Assembly: GCA_033807775.1 (NCBI GenBank)
Contig: CM066317.1
Span: 11,429,870 to 11,493,869, forward strand
Direction of reading: 5' to 3'
DNA length: 64,000 nt
From: Saussurea involucrata
Lineage: Eukaryota > Streptophyta > Magnoliopsida > Asterales > Asteraceae
The translations under genes were made by a program, and so were the position numbers. The notes beneath the pieces were generated by a model. The model had not been told where the DNA came from and made no database searches. It saw only the letters and a list, made by a program, of their open reading frames with translations. How positions within the stretch are numbered: the stretch's first letter is position 1; every line of letters begins with the position of its first letter. Positions 21,890 to 34,727 of the stretch are shown here, in pieces.

Positions 21890-24800
21890 ATTGGTATCAG
21901 AGCCATAGTTTAAGGGATTTAGGTGACCGGACGGGCCTAAACTTAAACTTGGGAGTAGAAATCACAACTGAGAATCAGGAAATGCGTTAGGAGGACACTA
22001 TTATAGAGATATGACTAATAGGGTACTAAGGACTGTCATGTAAGGTAAGTTTGAGATTCCACCTGGTCAGTGTAATTGCGAACTTACAGGTACATGTATG
22101 TGCTTAACCTGCCTTATTATTCCGAAGTGGTAGTTAGAAGCTAGTGTTTATGTCGTGTTCCAGTACTTTAGAATATCAGTAAGACCCCTGAAGGGTAGGG
22201 TGAGACCCATTGTAGGGGAAGTATCGTGAGAAAGCATTTATGAGGTGATGTATGTATACGTCATAGAGAAGAAATGATGTATAGAATGTTATGAGTCGTC
22301 TAGAGGTAGATCTTCGTGGATTCGAAGAGGATGAATGACTGATTTCGAGTAAGACTCCTGTTTTTGGAGAGTCCCAGTTCTAGAGATCGTGGGGTAGATC
22401 TGTTGTAAGGATAAGGAAGGACAGTGTCGAGATCTTGGAGGTGTCAATTCAAGAGCGAGCAGAGGATTATAGCTCTGACCCTTTAGTCAAATTGTTCAGT
22501 GGCAGGATCGATGAAGAGAGATTTCTGTAGAGGACTGAAAACGTGTAGAGGTATAATATGAGATGATTTGATCGAGACGAAGGTAGTATGAAATGGTTGA
22601 ATAAGTGGACCGTTGAATGTATGTATAGCAAGTTGTTGCAAAGCCGAGAGGGCGACCACTGGTCGAAGGTAGAGTGTCAAGGATAAGTTGTGTGAGTAAA
22701 GCGATCGACCTTGTTTGAGTGAGTAGCCTTCAATTGCAAGTAGAGTTTCATGCATTGAGTTCGTGTATGTGTACATGAGATTTTTCATAAGTAAAGTAAA
22801 TGTGTAAATATCAAATTTGATCGGATATGAGTCGGCGTGTGCAAGCGTATGTTTAAAGAAAAATACAAATCCATTTAGATCGTACAATGAAGTCTTGAGG
22901 TTTGCGATTTGCAAAATATTCCACTCTTTCCATGATAAGTCAAGAAAACGTTTGAATGCAAAACTTTATAACCAAATGAGAGTGACATGATGAAGTTATA
23001 TAATCGAGTGTGAGAACCGACTGGTTTATTTCGGGTCGGTAATTCCTTTCAGAATCTTGTTGTATGAAAATATTTTCATCCAAATATATTTCTGTCGTAA
23101 CAACATATTTTTGGTCGAGTAAGATTAAGTTTTGCGGAACGATCCTCGAGATCGTTGTGCAGGGCATTGGAGTTACGAGAATGCTGGGGCCGTGTGTACC
23201 CAAGTTGTTGCTAAGTATTGTTCTTTAAAAATGATAAAAAGTGCGAAATGATTCATTTATCGCGTTGTCATGCATGAAGGCTATGAACTTACCAGGTCGT
23301 AGAGTACTACATTTTAAGCTAAGGAAGAACTCCTAGAGTGGAGAGGTGTTGGACAATCAAGGGAGAATGTTTGTAGTTTTGGTGTTTGTGTTCGATAGGA
23401 GAGGTGAGCAGTGGAAGAGTCGGAAGTGGGCTTTAGCGTCGGTTGTATGAGGGTCTGTACCCACGTGCGGTGACTGGAAATACAGTTGCCGAGGGACGAT
23501 TGTGTTCAGGGAAGGACTAGAAGTCATCAAGGTGTTGGTATTAGCAACTCGTTATGAGTAGTGTGGTGAAGTAGGAATGAGATATCCTCGACGCCGTATA
23601 AGAGTTTTAAAGTGATCTTGTAATATTGACGTTTCACGAGTGAGTTTGAAATGAGGACGACGGGATGTGAATTTGATTATGATATGTTGGAAGGATTAGG
23701 TTCAGTAAGGGACCCTTGTTGAATAATAGGCTAAGGAAGTATCAACAGGTCAACTATTGACGTTAAAGTCGGTAGTTGTGTAAGTTGCATGAGACCGAAG
23801 ACTTGAATCAGAAGGTTGAAAGTTGAAGGACCACTTTGTAGGGGTGTTAAGATAGGGAAAGACTGCTGTTTTAGATAAGCGTTTTACTAGCGAGATGGAT
23901 GGTTCGTAAAGAATGAAGTATTTAGCACAAACGAAGTAAGGGTATAGATTATGTCGATCTGTGAGGAAATGTACCCTGTCGATATAATGGTTTGGTATTG
24001 CAAAGAGCTAGCAAGAAACAAGTATGTTAGAATTAATCAGAAACTCGGGTGTTGTGGTTCAACTAGAGCTGGGGAGAGACAATGTAGCGAGATAGACTCG
24101 GTTATTTATGTGTGAGGTCATGAAGATAAGTTTGAGTTGTGTACGAATGACCATGAGAGACTTGGTCGGTAGTGTGATGATAGGAGTGGTGGATGTACGA
24201 ACTAACAGTAGCTTAGTTGCCAAGATTTCTGTGTCAGCCGGTGATGTAGTAAGGAGATGTTAGAAAGATGAAGGATTAGAAGGAAGTCCGTTTGGGATTT
24301 CGGGTGGAGTGTACGTTTTGCAACCCCAGTTGTTGAAGTACGTGGTTTGTAAGTTGGTGTTTATTTTGACTGTTACCGTAATGGAATGTCGGGGCATAAA
24401 TGGGTGATTGCCCAGCTGTGAGACCAAGCTTTGTAGTTATGTATGTTGTTAAGTATATTCTTGAAGGCAGAGTAAGTTTAAAGAAGGTGGTGAATAGATT
24501 AGTCGAGCTGTAGTATAGTAGACGAGAAATTATTAAAGAATGAAAATTGTTCCTTATGTGTGAGGGAATGATCCTAGAAGGAAATAGTTGGAAATGTTGG
24601 TTATGTTTAAGGAATGACATGATGATGATTATGGGTCGGAGTGGTAGTGGTAGTATGATCATTAGTTGATTTGAAATGTCATGATAGAAGTATAAGCCTT
24701 CGGTTGGTTGATTAAAATTTTATAGATTTGTTAGGTAATGACGTTCATTTGTTATTACAGGATGTGTTACAATTCTTGGGGAAGTGTTATTGAGGTTAAC

Positions 24801-26579
24801 ACACTGATTGTTAAAGAATTATTTAAGGTAAATCTAAGTAAGAAAGCCGGGATGACGGTAATTATATATCTGTCTGATTTTATGATCTTGGTGGTTAATC
24901 GAAAGAATTGTGGAACCCGAGTTCGGGGTGTTCCTGAGTTAATAGATCAGTTTGTAATAGGGGTTCCAAGGGGGGGTGGATTATTAGAGTGAATAGGGGA
25001 CGTTACTAAGAAACACGCTTTGGGGTCATTGGAAGTTTAAAGAAGATGATGGATGTATTAGTCAAAATGTGGTGGAATAGATGTGAAATCCTTAAAGAAT
25101 GTGAGTGTTGCTTATGTGTGAACGAATTGTCTGAGAAAGTAAAAGTTGGAGTTTAAAGAATGAACAGTGACGTCGAACTCTGGTAACGTTCGAGGTAATT
25201 TAGTCGAAAGCCTTAAGTTAGAATTTTAGTGCAACCGTTTGGTTATGTTTAGTAATGAGACAACATTTGCAGCTTAAGAATTGTCGAAAGAGAGGGGCGA
25301 GTAATGTTGGTGGGCAGTACTCCACGCTAGCGTGGGGAGGTGAAGGCAGTATGTCGGAATAAGTAAGTAAATCGGAAGTAGTAAACTTGACCGTAATGCC
25401 GATAGGCGCAGTGTTGTGTAGATTGTCCTTGATAAGTGTGCTAACTTTTGGAAGAAGTATTGAGGAAGTAAATTGTGTATGATCTTGTGCAGGAAAGAAG
25501 TGGATAAGACAACTGAATGAGTTAAGTTAGTGATTTTGTGAGAAACGTTCAAGCGAACTGATCGTTCAGTGTAAGCTATTGAGAACAGTAGGGTGTGATC
25601 GTGGTTACCCCACCTAGTTGAGTGGGAGTAACCGAAGTTATGTTATATGACTGGACGCTTGTAGCAAGCAGTGAGAAATTGATGAGCCTTCAGGATAAGT
25701 TCATTTCGGATAGGTGAGTACCCCAATAAGGAATTATAGAGGTTTCCTTCTATTAGACACGTTAAGTGTGAAATGATGAAGTGGTGAGAACGTACGAATT
25801 AGTTGACGAGTTGTAGCCAATGTGATTCGGGAAAGGAGTATGATCTGCATAGACGAATGTCGGTTGGGAGAAGTAATCTAGAATTTCAGGTATGCCAAGG
25901 AGAGGCTCAAGGGTGTGAGCTTGTTGGGAGGTACAAAGTTGGCCTGGTGCCAAGTTGTCAGTGAGCGAGTTTTCCTGGCAGAAGATTCTCGTTGTTGTGG
26001 CGGGAAATTTCTGCCAAGTTCTTTTTCTTAAGGAAGTATAAATGTATGAGAGACTTTAACTAGACGTGTTTAAAACCGTGAGTCCCGAGGTGTGGACGGA
26101 GGCGCGGTTGGCCTTGGTTTTATCAGATAGTTTTAAGCAAGTATAGTGATCGAAGAGGGTACAAGTAAATAGTGCAGGATGGCACGTTTTAGCAAGTGAT
26201 GACTCACCGAAGACGGTTTCACGCATGGAGTGCGGTTACATTTCCCCATCTGAACGATTTGGGGCAGCCGGTTAGAACTGAGTGGATGGATTGAAAATAT
26301 AAGACTGTGGAACCTCGAAGAATTGAGGGATGTTTAAAGTGGACTACGTCTGTGGGTCCGTCGGAGTTATGAAAGTTGAATAGTTAGCGCGTGATCTTAA
26401 GGCACTAGATGAAATTTTGGAAGGGTTCGTAGTGTGATGTGCGTCTCTGTTATGAGGAACAGATGAGGGTAGTTGTAGTGAGATCGACCTTGCAAGAATT
26501 ACAGGCGATAAGGAGTTGACTTTCGTCTTTAATGAGCAAGTTAGAGCAGCGGCATACAAGTAGGACTTGCCGGAAGAAG
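21890..26579 (+). pseudogene. Decayed internal region of element B
   Basis: The PBS TGGTATCAGAGC is at 21892-21903. Most of the region is non-coding, sense-strand G-rich, and colinear with families A and C. Landmarks are CCTTCAATTGCAAG at 22728, GTGTACCCAAGTTG at 23194, and a segment (24611-25036) bracketed by direct repeats (24474-24610 and 25037-25160). An 84-codon ORF at 24738-24992 is shared with element C (31610-31810, minus), but the DNA is equally conserved, so coding function is doubtful. No protease, RT or integrase motif is readable. Confidence 0.8.
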
Positions 26580-26875
26580 TAAGAGGAGTTCATCCAGCAT
26601 TTCATGTGTCGATCTGAAGAAAATGTTTGGCCGGGATCGATGTAGCCATTCCGTTAGAAGATGTCAACATTGATGAGAAATTGATGTTTGAGGAAGAGCC
26701 GATTGAGATCGTAGACAGTAAAGTGCGGAAAACGAGGAACAAGGAAGTCCGCTTAGCGAAGGTTCAGTGGAAGTATCACAAGGGACGAGAAGCAACGTGG
26801 GAAGTAGAATCCAATATGAAGTCTAGGTACCCTCACCTTTTTGAAAATGGAATTCCGGGGACGGAATTCTTTTGA
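26580..26875 (+). pseudogene. C-terminal pol remnant with chromodomain-like end
   Basis: Around 26585 one reading frame gives a Val-His-Pro-Ala-Phe-His-Val-Ser string, the conserved linker before chromodomains of Tekay/Del-type integrases. A stop falls just after it (TGA at 26615). Then 82 codons (26627-26875) contain IPLEDVNIDEKL, VRLAKVQWKYHKGREATWE and YPHLF, matching the end of the D polyprotein. It stops next to the polypurine tract GAGGGGGGAG. Upstream frames are broken, so no integrase can be made. Confidence 0.85.
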
Positions 26876-26886
26876 GGGGGGAGTGT

Positions 26887-28451
26887 TGTAACGACCCAGA
26901 CCAATCTGGAAAGTTTTACGTTTTTCGTCAAGATTTGGTAATAAGTAGAAGTTGAGGGGCTGATTGGTATCTTTGGGATGGAGTATAAAAGGGGCCAAAA
27001 CCCTAGGAGAATATTTCCTATTGCTGATTTGTGTGTGTGGTCGGCTGGAAGAACAAAAGAAAGAAAGGAAGATAAGGAAAAGAGGAGAAAAGAGGAAGAA
27101 AGAAAGGAAGATAAGGAAAGAGAGAAGAAAGAAATTTCGTTTTGGAGAGAAGAGGTGTTCTTTAGTAACCAATCCACCAGGTAACCTTCCTTAACCTCTC
27201 GAATCTGTGGTCTGTTTATAGAAGGTTTATCCTTTTGAGTTTTGGTTAAAAAGTAGAGTTTGAAGGTGGGTGGGAGAAATCGAGCCTCATAATGTGTTAT
27301 TGTTGCTAAGAACTCGTTAATTGCTAAGTTTATAGTTGTTGTTGCTATTACTAATCTTTAATTCGAGAGAATCGAGTTGAGCCTATGGATTTCAGCCCAA
27401 AAATGGACCAGGTCGACGTCCGGACACCTTCTCGGGCGTCCGAATTCGTTGATGGATAGAAGGTCTCCGGACGAGGGAGTTGTCCGGATAGGAATGTTTA
27501 TCCGGGTAGGTGTTGAGTCCGGTAAAGTCTTGTATCCGGTAAGTTCGGTACCCGGAAAGGGGTATCGTCCGGAGAGTAGAAGTTACCCGGAAAAAGAGTG
27601 TTGTCCGGATTAGTTGTCGTCCGGATTAGTGTGGGTGTCCGGACTCTTTAGCGTCCGGAAAAGTAGGGTTGTCCGGAAAACCTGAGTTGTCCGGATACTT
27701 TTGCTGAGTTGTTGTTTTATGCCCATTTATTCAGGGAAGTCGATTTGGAAGTTGGAACGGTTTAGGAACGAGAAGTAAGAGCCTCAGGTGAGTTTTCTAA
27801 ACTAAAATGTGTGGCTTTTAAAGTGTTTTCAAAATGCGTTATGAATGTTGAGAATTGCCATGCTTTATTATTATGCTTTAATTGCATGAAAGTTGTTTAA
27901 AGTTTTATGTAGAATGTATGCATACATCAAGGAGACGTAAACTGGCAAAGACGGGAGAGTAGTTCCGCCAGCTCTCGTGCGGGAAGGGAGGTCCCTATAT
28001 GCCAGGAGCGAGGCTCCGCAAGGCAGCATGAGGCTGACTCGTTGACACCTTCGGGTGTCTTCAGGGTGTCAGATTAAGAGGAGGCGGACTTTAGTCCGTA
28101 TATGATTTTGACGTGTTGAGTATGAATGTTTAAAGCTGAAGAGATAAACTGTTTTTAAATGCTTTGATAACTGTTAGGAGGGACTCACTAGACCTCATGG
28201 TCTAACCCTCGCATTTTCAAATTAAAACCTTTTCAGGTAAGCAGGTTTCCAGGAGCTCAGGCAAATAGGCTGGGCTTAGCAAGAAGAGTCAAGAAGCATA
28301 GTGACACTCTAGTTATTAGTTTTTCTCAGTTGTGTATAGGTTGTTTCCGCCAACCTAAGCTATTTAGACAGATGAAATGAAACTTTTGTGGAGCCAATTT
28401 TGTAATTATTTAAATATAAATGCTAAGTATGCTTTATTTAGATTGGGTTGT
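26887..28451 (+). repeat. 3' LTR of element B, truncated by about 4 bp
   Basis: It is colinear with 20319-21889, with small indels (3 bp near 27147, 1 bp near 26957) and substitutions. It ends GATTGGGTTGT, where TACA is expected, and is joined directly to the minus-strand leader of element C. It carries its own TATA box (26984), TCCGGA cluster and TAGACC/GGTCTA hairpin (28189-28204). A GACACCTTCGGGTGTC hairpin near 28043 is perfect here but altered in the left LTR. Confidence 0.9.
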
Positions 28452-28534
28452 CTCGGTTGTGTTCCTCATCTTACAGTTTAAGTTTAGGCCCAAATGGTCA
28501 CCTAAATCCCTTAAACTAAGGATCTGATACCATT
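28452..28534 (-). other. Truncated second PBS/leader of element C
   Basis: It is nearly identical to 34645-34727. The PBS (minus, 28532-28521) reads TGGTATCAGATC, slightly off consensus. It is fused at 28451/28452 to the truncated 3' LTR of element B; the joint shares about 2-3 bp of microhomology. Confidence 0.85.
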
Positions 28535-30320
28535 TATAACGTCCCAGATTTCATAGCAGGCACCCAACCAAAAATAAGCATTCGAATTACATAAAACCTT
28601 GTCTTTACATCATCAATAATTCATACTAAACAAAATTTACAGCGGAAGTCTCTAAATCCACAGCCGAGAGCTATTCTATAGTCATCATAGCCAAAACTTG
28701 GGGTTACTCTAAGCTTCAAGTACTTCTTATCGCCTCCTAGTTCTTACTGGAAGAACCCTTAACATGCTTACCTGAAAATGGTTTAGTTTTGAAAGCGAGG
28801 GTTAGACCAAAAGGTCTAGTGAATTCCCTCCATAAAAGAACATGTATAAACAATATGAAATCATTTCGTTAAAATGCATCATAAATCATCACATATGGTA
28901 CTGCACTGTGTAATGGATCCCTTAACCATTCGCGATCGGGGCCCCAGCAGACTCCCCTTTCGCCCTCTCGTATCGAGGCCCCAACAGACTCCCCGATACC
29001 CGCCTAGGAGGAAACGAATTCCAACCTACCGTCTCGTCAAACATATCCAAGGGATCATTAGATCCCGAGGCTCATTGATCCCACAGTACAGACCGACATC
29101 ACATAGCATGCACGTACGTTTCATAAAAGCATTTGACTCTTTATAGATCATGCGCATCATTTCAACATATCAAACATTCCCTTTCCTTCCATGCATATCA
29201 TTTCATAAATATTTCATGCTCGTTAAAACCATAATCAGTAAAAGAATCATTTAACATTTGCGTCGTAAAAGAGGTTTAGAAAACTCACCTGGTACGTTCG
29301 TTTGCTTTTCCCTACTCCGCTCTTTACTTCAAAATGTCTACCTGAACGAGGGACAGATTCATAAGCTGACTAAAACTATCCGGCCACTTCTTACTTGCTA
29401 CTCTACTCTTTTCCGGACAGGTTACCGGATAACCTCACTTTTTCGGATACCGCTAAGTACCCGGACAACAACCCTTATCCGGACGACTAACTTATCCGGA
29501 CGACTAACTTATCCGGTCGGCTAACTTATCCGGGCGACTAACTTATCCGGTCGGCTAACTTATCCGGACGACTAACTTATCCGGACGACTAACTTATTCG
29601 GACGGCACAAACTTTCCAGACAACACTATGTCCGGACACCTTCTACAACTTGACTAAGAAGTTTCCCGGACACTCACCCGGACACCTTCATACTTGGAGG
29701 TTTCCGGACGAGTGCTGGAAGAACTTTATGGGCTGAAATCTTGTTAAACACCCCGAAAACAGCAAGATAACGCGATAGATAGCTACCCTAATGTTCTTTA
29801 ACCAATTCTCCACAAACTTTACCAATTAAACGCGATTGAAGGTGAACAAATCTACTCTAAGGGTCTTAACATTAACTTTAGCCATAAAACCATACAAAGG
29901 TCCAACAATCAGCAGATTAACTTAATAAGGGTTGTAGATTCGAATTTACCTGACAGTTTCCTTGAAGAAATCGAACCCCCAACACACTCTTTCTTCTAAA
30001 TTGCTACTTGGGAACCTTCTCCTTCCCTTTGATCTTGAGCTCCAAGAAAACTTCCTCTTTCTCTCTAGTATCAATTCTCAGCCGCCAAACAACAACAACA
30101 ATCAGGGATTAGAAGGTTCACCTAGGGTTTTGGTGCCTTTATATACTCCACCCTTAAATACCAATTAGCCCCTCAACTTCTTCTTTTATTTAAAACTCAA
30201 TCCCACACTTAAAACATTTCGAATAAGGTCTGGGTCGTTACATAGCCCCTTAACTTAACTTTCGTTTTTCATACTTTGACCACCAAACTCCAAGACTCAC
30301 TAAGATTTTGGGTTGTTACA
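28535..30320 (-). repeat. 3' LTR of element C (1786 bp)
   Basis: It is the minus-sense LTR with TATATAAA (30145-30138), CTGTCAG|GTAAAT (intron start 29949), ATTTTCAG (intron end 28772) and a TAGACC/GGTCTA hairpin at 28803-28818. It has seven full 17-bp units (ATCCGGACGACTAACTT type, about 29475-29600) against six in the other LTR, which accounts for the 17-bp length difference. Its sense 3' end is TATA rather than TACA in both LTRs. Confidence 0.9.
30138..30145 (-). promoter_or_regulatory. TATA box of LTR C
   Basis: Minus-strand TATATAAA in GGAGTATATAAAGGCACC, aligned with the TATA box of LTR B and conserved at 36314-36321. Confidence 0.65.
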
Positions 30321-33300
30321 ACACTCCCCCTTAAAAGAATTCCGTCCCCGGAATTCCTCATTGGAACAGATGCGGGTATCTTGCCCACATCAAAACCGAC
30401 ACTTCCCAAAGCAAAGCTATATCCGACTCAGTCAACCATCTCATCAGACTCGAAACATGGAACCTTGGGTGCATTTCCTTCAGTTCTTACGGTACTCTAA
30501 CTCATAGGCTGCTGTTCCTACTCGGTCGATCTTGACTACAGAAGATTTACTAAGGCTTCTCATGCATCAACACTTCCTTTAAGGAGGAACTTGGCTAAAT
30601 CCCCTGCCACAACACGAGATTCATTTACTAAGAGACAAACACACACTTGACCGCTTGACACAAATCCAAACCTGAACGTCCCGACAACTCACAACCCAGA
30701 GTTCCTTCATCGAAATACAAGCAATCCTAGATTACTTCTCCTAATCAACAATCGACTATGCGGAAAACATTTCCCTTTCTCGGACCACCACGACCACAGC
30801 TCGTCAACCATTTCTTACATCCTCACCACTTCATCACTCCATCCTTGTACGTAACCCAGGGTAGGAACCTTCAAACCTAACGTTGAAGTGTTCACCTACT
30901 AGAATTAAACTTATCCTGAAACACATCAAATCCTCGCTGATTACCACGTTCGTTCGGTCATAAAACATAACTCCGGTTACCCTCACCCAACTGGGAGGAA
31001 TAACCATGGTCACACCATGCTGTTCTCACTAGCTTAAACACTATACGACCAAATTGTCTCATCCACTTCTCCCCTGCACAAAATCTTACACAATTTCCTT
31101 CCTCAATATTCTTTCCAACGGTTCGCACACTATCAAAGACAATCTACACAATACTGTCAAGTGTACTACTTCCAATTTACTCACTTGTTCCGACATACTA
31201 TCTACACCTTCCCCGTGTTAGCGTGGAGCACTGCTCACCACACATTACTTGTCCCTCTCTCCCGACCTTTCCGCATGTTGCTATCGCTTTCTCATTACTT
31301 ACATAACCAAACAGTTGCACCAAGATCTTATCTTAAGGCATTTCAACCAAGCCGTCTTGAAACAAGACCAGCGTTCGACGTCACCACACATTCCTTAATC
31401 TCCAACTTTTACCTTCTCAGACATTTCTCTCACACATAAGCAACAATTCACATTATTTAAGGATTTCACATCAATCCCACCACATTCTGACTAACACAAC
31501 CCTCATCCTCTTTAACTTCCAATGACCCCGAAGTGTTCCTTAGTGACGTCCCCTATTCACTCTAATAATCCACCCCCTTGGATTCCCTATTACAAACGGA
31601 TCTATTAATTCAAGAACACCCCGAAACTCGGGTTCCACAATTCTTTCGACTAACCACTATGATCATAAAATCAGACAGATATACATACACCGTCATCCCG
31701 GCTTTCTTACTTAGATTTACCTTAAATAATTCTTTAACAATCAGTGTGTTAGTCTCGATAACACTTCCCCAAAAATGGTAACACATCTTGTAATAACAAA
31801 TGAACGTCATTCCTTAACAAATCTATAAAATTTAAATCAACCAACCAAAGGCTTATACCTCTATCATGACATTTCAAATCAACTAACGATCATACTACTA
31901 TTCCGACCCACAATCATCATCACGTCATCCCTTAAACATAACCAAAATTTCCAACTATTTTATTCTAGGATCATTCCCTCACGCATAAGGAACAATTTTC
32001 ATTCTTTAACGATGTCTCCTCTACTATACTACAGCTTGACTAATCTATCCATCATCTTCTTTAAACTTACTTCTGCCCTCAAGAATATACTTAACAACAT
32101 ACGTAACCACAAAGCTTGGTCTCACAAATGGGCAATCACCCAATTCTACCCCGACATTCAATTCCGATAACAGTCAAAATACACACCTACTTACAACCCA
32201 CATACTTCAACAACTGGAATTGCAAAACGTACACTCTATCCGAAATCCCAAAAGGACTTCCTTCTAATCCTTCATCTTCTAACGTCGCCTTACTACATCA
32301 CCGACTGACACAGATATCTTGGCAATTGACGCTACTATTCATTCGTACATTCACCACTCCTATTAACACACTACCGACCAAGTCTCTCATGGTCATTCGT
32401 ATGCAATTCACACTTTCCTTCATATTCTCCCGTATACTACAATCGAGTCTGTCTCGCTACTTAGTTCTCTCCCAACTTGTTGAACTATGACTCACGAGTT
32501 CACACTTAGCTCAAACACGAACATCCTAACTAGCTCTTTTATGACCCGAGTCCTTTCTTAGACACGGCACCTTTTCTTACAGACTGGTATAGTCTACACT
32601 CACTTCGCTTATGTTACACACTTTGTCCTTCTACGGACCCTCCTCGCCTCGTAAATAGAACGCCTACTCAACAACAACAGTCTCTTACTAATTTAACACC
32701 TCTACAAGATATTCTATCAACTTACACTCATCTGGTTCGAGTCTTCGGCCTCGGCCAACATACATCGTTGCCGACTTCAACAACAAAAGGCAACTCTTAA
32801 CTACTTCCTTAACCTATCCTTTAACATGCATTCCTTACGGGACCTATTCCTCCCTACACATCATAGTTAACTTTATAATCCGTCGCCCCCCCCCCCCCCC
32901 CCCATTTCGAAACTTACTCATGTAACATCAATATTACAAGCTCCCTTCGAATCTCATGACCCACATCGTGGACCTTTCAATCCTGCCTCACAGCACTACT
33001 CATAAAGAGTTTCTAAAAACCCAAAACCTTAATGACTCCTAGTCCTTCCTCCGGGCACCATCGCCCCTCGGCAACTGTGTTCTCAGTTATCGAGCAAAGG
33101 TACAGACCCTCATACACCTGGCACTAAATCCATTCCCGACTCTTCCAAGGTCCAACTCTCCTCTTAAACAGATATACCAAAGCTACATACGTTCTCCCCT
33201 GACTTGACCAACGCCTCTCCGCTCTCAGAGTTCTTCCTTAGCTTAAGACGTAATACTCTACGACCTAGTGGGTTCATAGCCTTTATGCATGACAATACAG

Positions 33301-34727
33301 TAAATAAATCTTTTTGCACATTTCATCATTTTAAATAAAGAACGTTTGGAAAGCACTTGGGTACACATGACCCCATCACTCTTATAACTACAACGCCCTG
33401 CACAACGATTCGAGAGTCGTTTGCATACATCTTTCCGTGAACCTTAACCTTACTCAATTCCGAACGATGTTATCACGGCAGTAATACGTTGAATGAAAAT
33501 CCTTTCATACGACACAATTTCGAAATAAATTACTGACACCAAGTAAACCAGTCGGTTCTCACACTCTTTTATATGATATCAATCGGTTAAAATTCATTTG
33601 ATTGTAAAAGTTTTGTTGGCACACGTCTTCTCGACCTTTTATAATGATTTAACTCATCATGAAAAGTGTGAATTACTTTGCAATCGTTAGGCTCAAAATT
33701 TCGTCGCGCAATGTGAATGAAATCACCTTTTCTTTAAACCTACGCTTGCACATTCTGACTCCTTTTTCGATCAAAATTGATATTTACACATTTAATTTAA
33801 AACGTGAAAATTTTCATGTTATATTTAAGAAAGCTATGCATGAAACTCTTCTTGCAATTGAAGGCTACTCACCCTAGCAAGGTCAACCGCTTCACCCACG
33901 CAACTTATCCTTGACACTCTTCCTTCGACCAAGGGTCGCCCTCTCGATCAAGCACTAACTTGATGTACATGTGTTCCACATCTCACCTACTCAACCATGT
34001 CACACTATTTTCGCTTTGATCGACTGTCTCACCTTCTACTTCTACATGCTTTCAATTCACTATAAGTACCATATTCCATTTATCCTGTCAATGAAAAGCT
34101 AGACTAAAAAGTCAGGGCTCCATTGATACTTTTAAGGTTTTGACACTATTCGATCTTACCCTCCCAACTGATCTATCTCATGGTTTCCATAACTAGGACT
34201 CTCCCGAAACTGGAGTCTTACTCATACTCAAACTCAAACATTCATCCTCTCCGAATCCACGAAGAGCTACCTCTAGACGACTCATAACATTCTTTACAAC
34301 GTTTCTTCTCTACGATGTCTACATTCATCACATCATAATGACTCTTACATGACACTTCCCAAACAATGGAGTTCGGTCTATCCCTCAGGGATCTTGCTGA
34401 CCTATTCCTCAACGCTCTCCCAGCCATAGCGCTAAACTGAAAGAAACCGATAGTTAATCCTTACTAGACGTGAGTCGTGACACAACAAATTTGCTATAAG
34501 TAAGGTATTGTAAGCACGCACATGTACCTGTAAGTTCGTAATTACACTGGCCAGGTGTAATCCCAAACTTACCTTACACGTTTGTCCTTGGCACCTTATT
34601 CCTAAGCGCATTTATAGTGATTGTTCCTAGAGGCAATCCAATGTCTCGGCTGTGTTCCTCATCTTACCGTTTAAGTTTAGGCCCAAATGGTCACCTAAAT
34701 CCCTTAAACTAAGGCTCTTATACCATT
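30321..34727 (-). pseudogene. Decayed internal region of element C
   Basis: In minus orientation it begins with a mutated PBS (TGGTATAAGAGC, 34725-34714) and ends with a GGAATTCCGGGGACGGAATTC pol terminus and purine tract next to 30320. It is colinear with B throughout (the CCTTCAATTGCAAG block is at 33853-33866 and the CCCAAGTGC...TTCTTTA block near 33340). The plus strand is C-rich and G-poor, so the sense strand is G-rich as in A and B. It contains an 18-base C homopolymer at 32886-32903. No functional ORF. Confidence 0.82.

Larger units (their letters stand above)
20319..28451 (+). mobile_element. Ty3/gypsy (chromovirus-type) element B, non-autonomous
   Basis: The LTRs 20319-21889 and 26887-28451 start TGTAACGACCC. 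The left one ends GTTGTTACA; the right one stops four bases early at the junction with element C. The initiator-Met PBS is at 21892. The internal region is about 5.0 kb and largely decayed, but its 3' end still encodes a chromodomain-type terminus. The left LTR is preceded by a polypurine tract like that before the right LTR, so B was probably once part of a tandem array. Confidence 0.92.

Noticed and set aside
32886..32903. 18-base C run as a biological signal
   Set aside because: Long homopolymers are prone to sequencing and slippage error; nothing else supports function.
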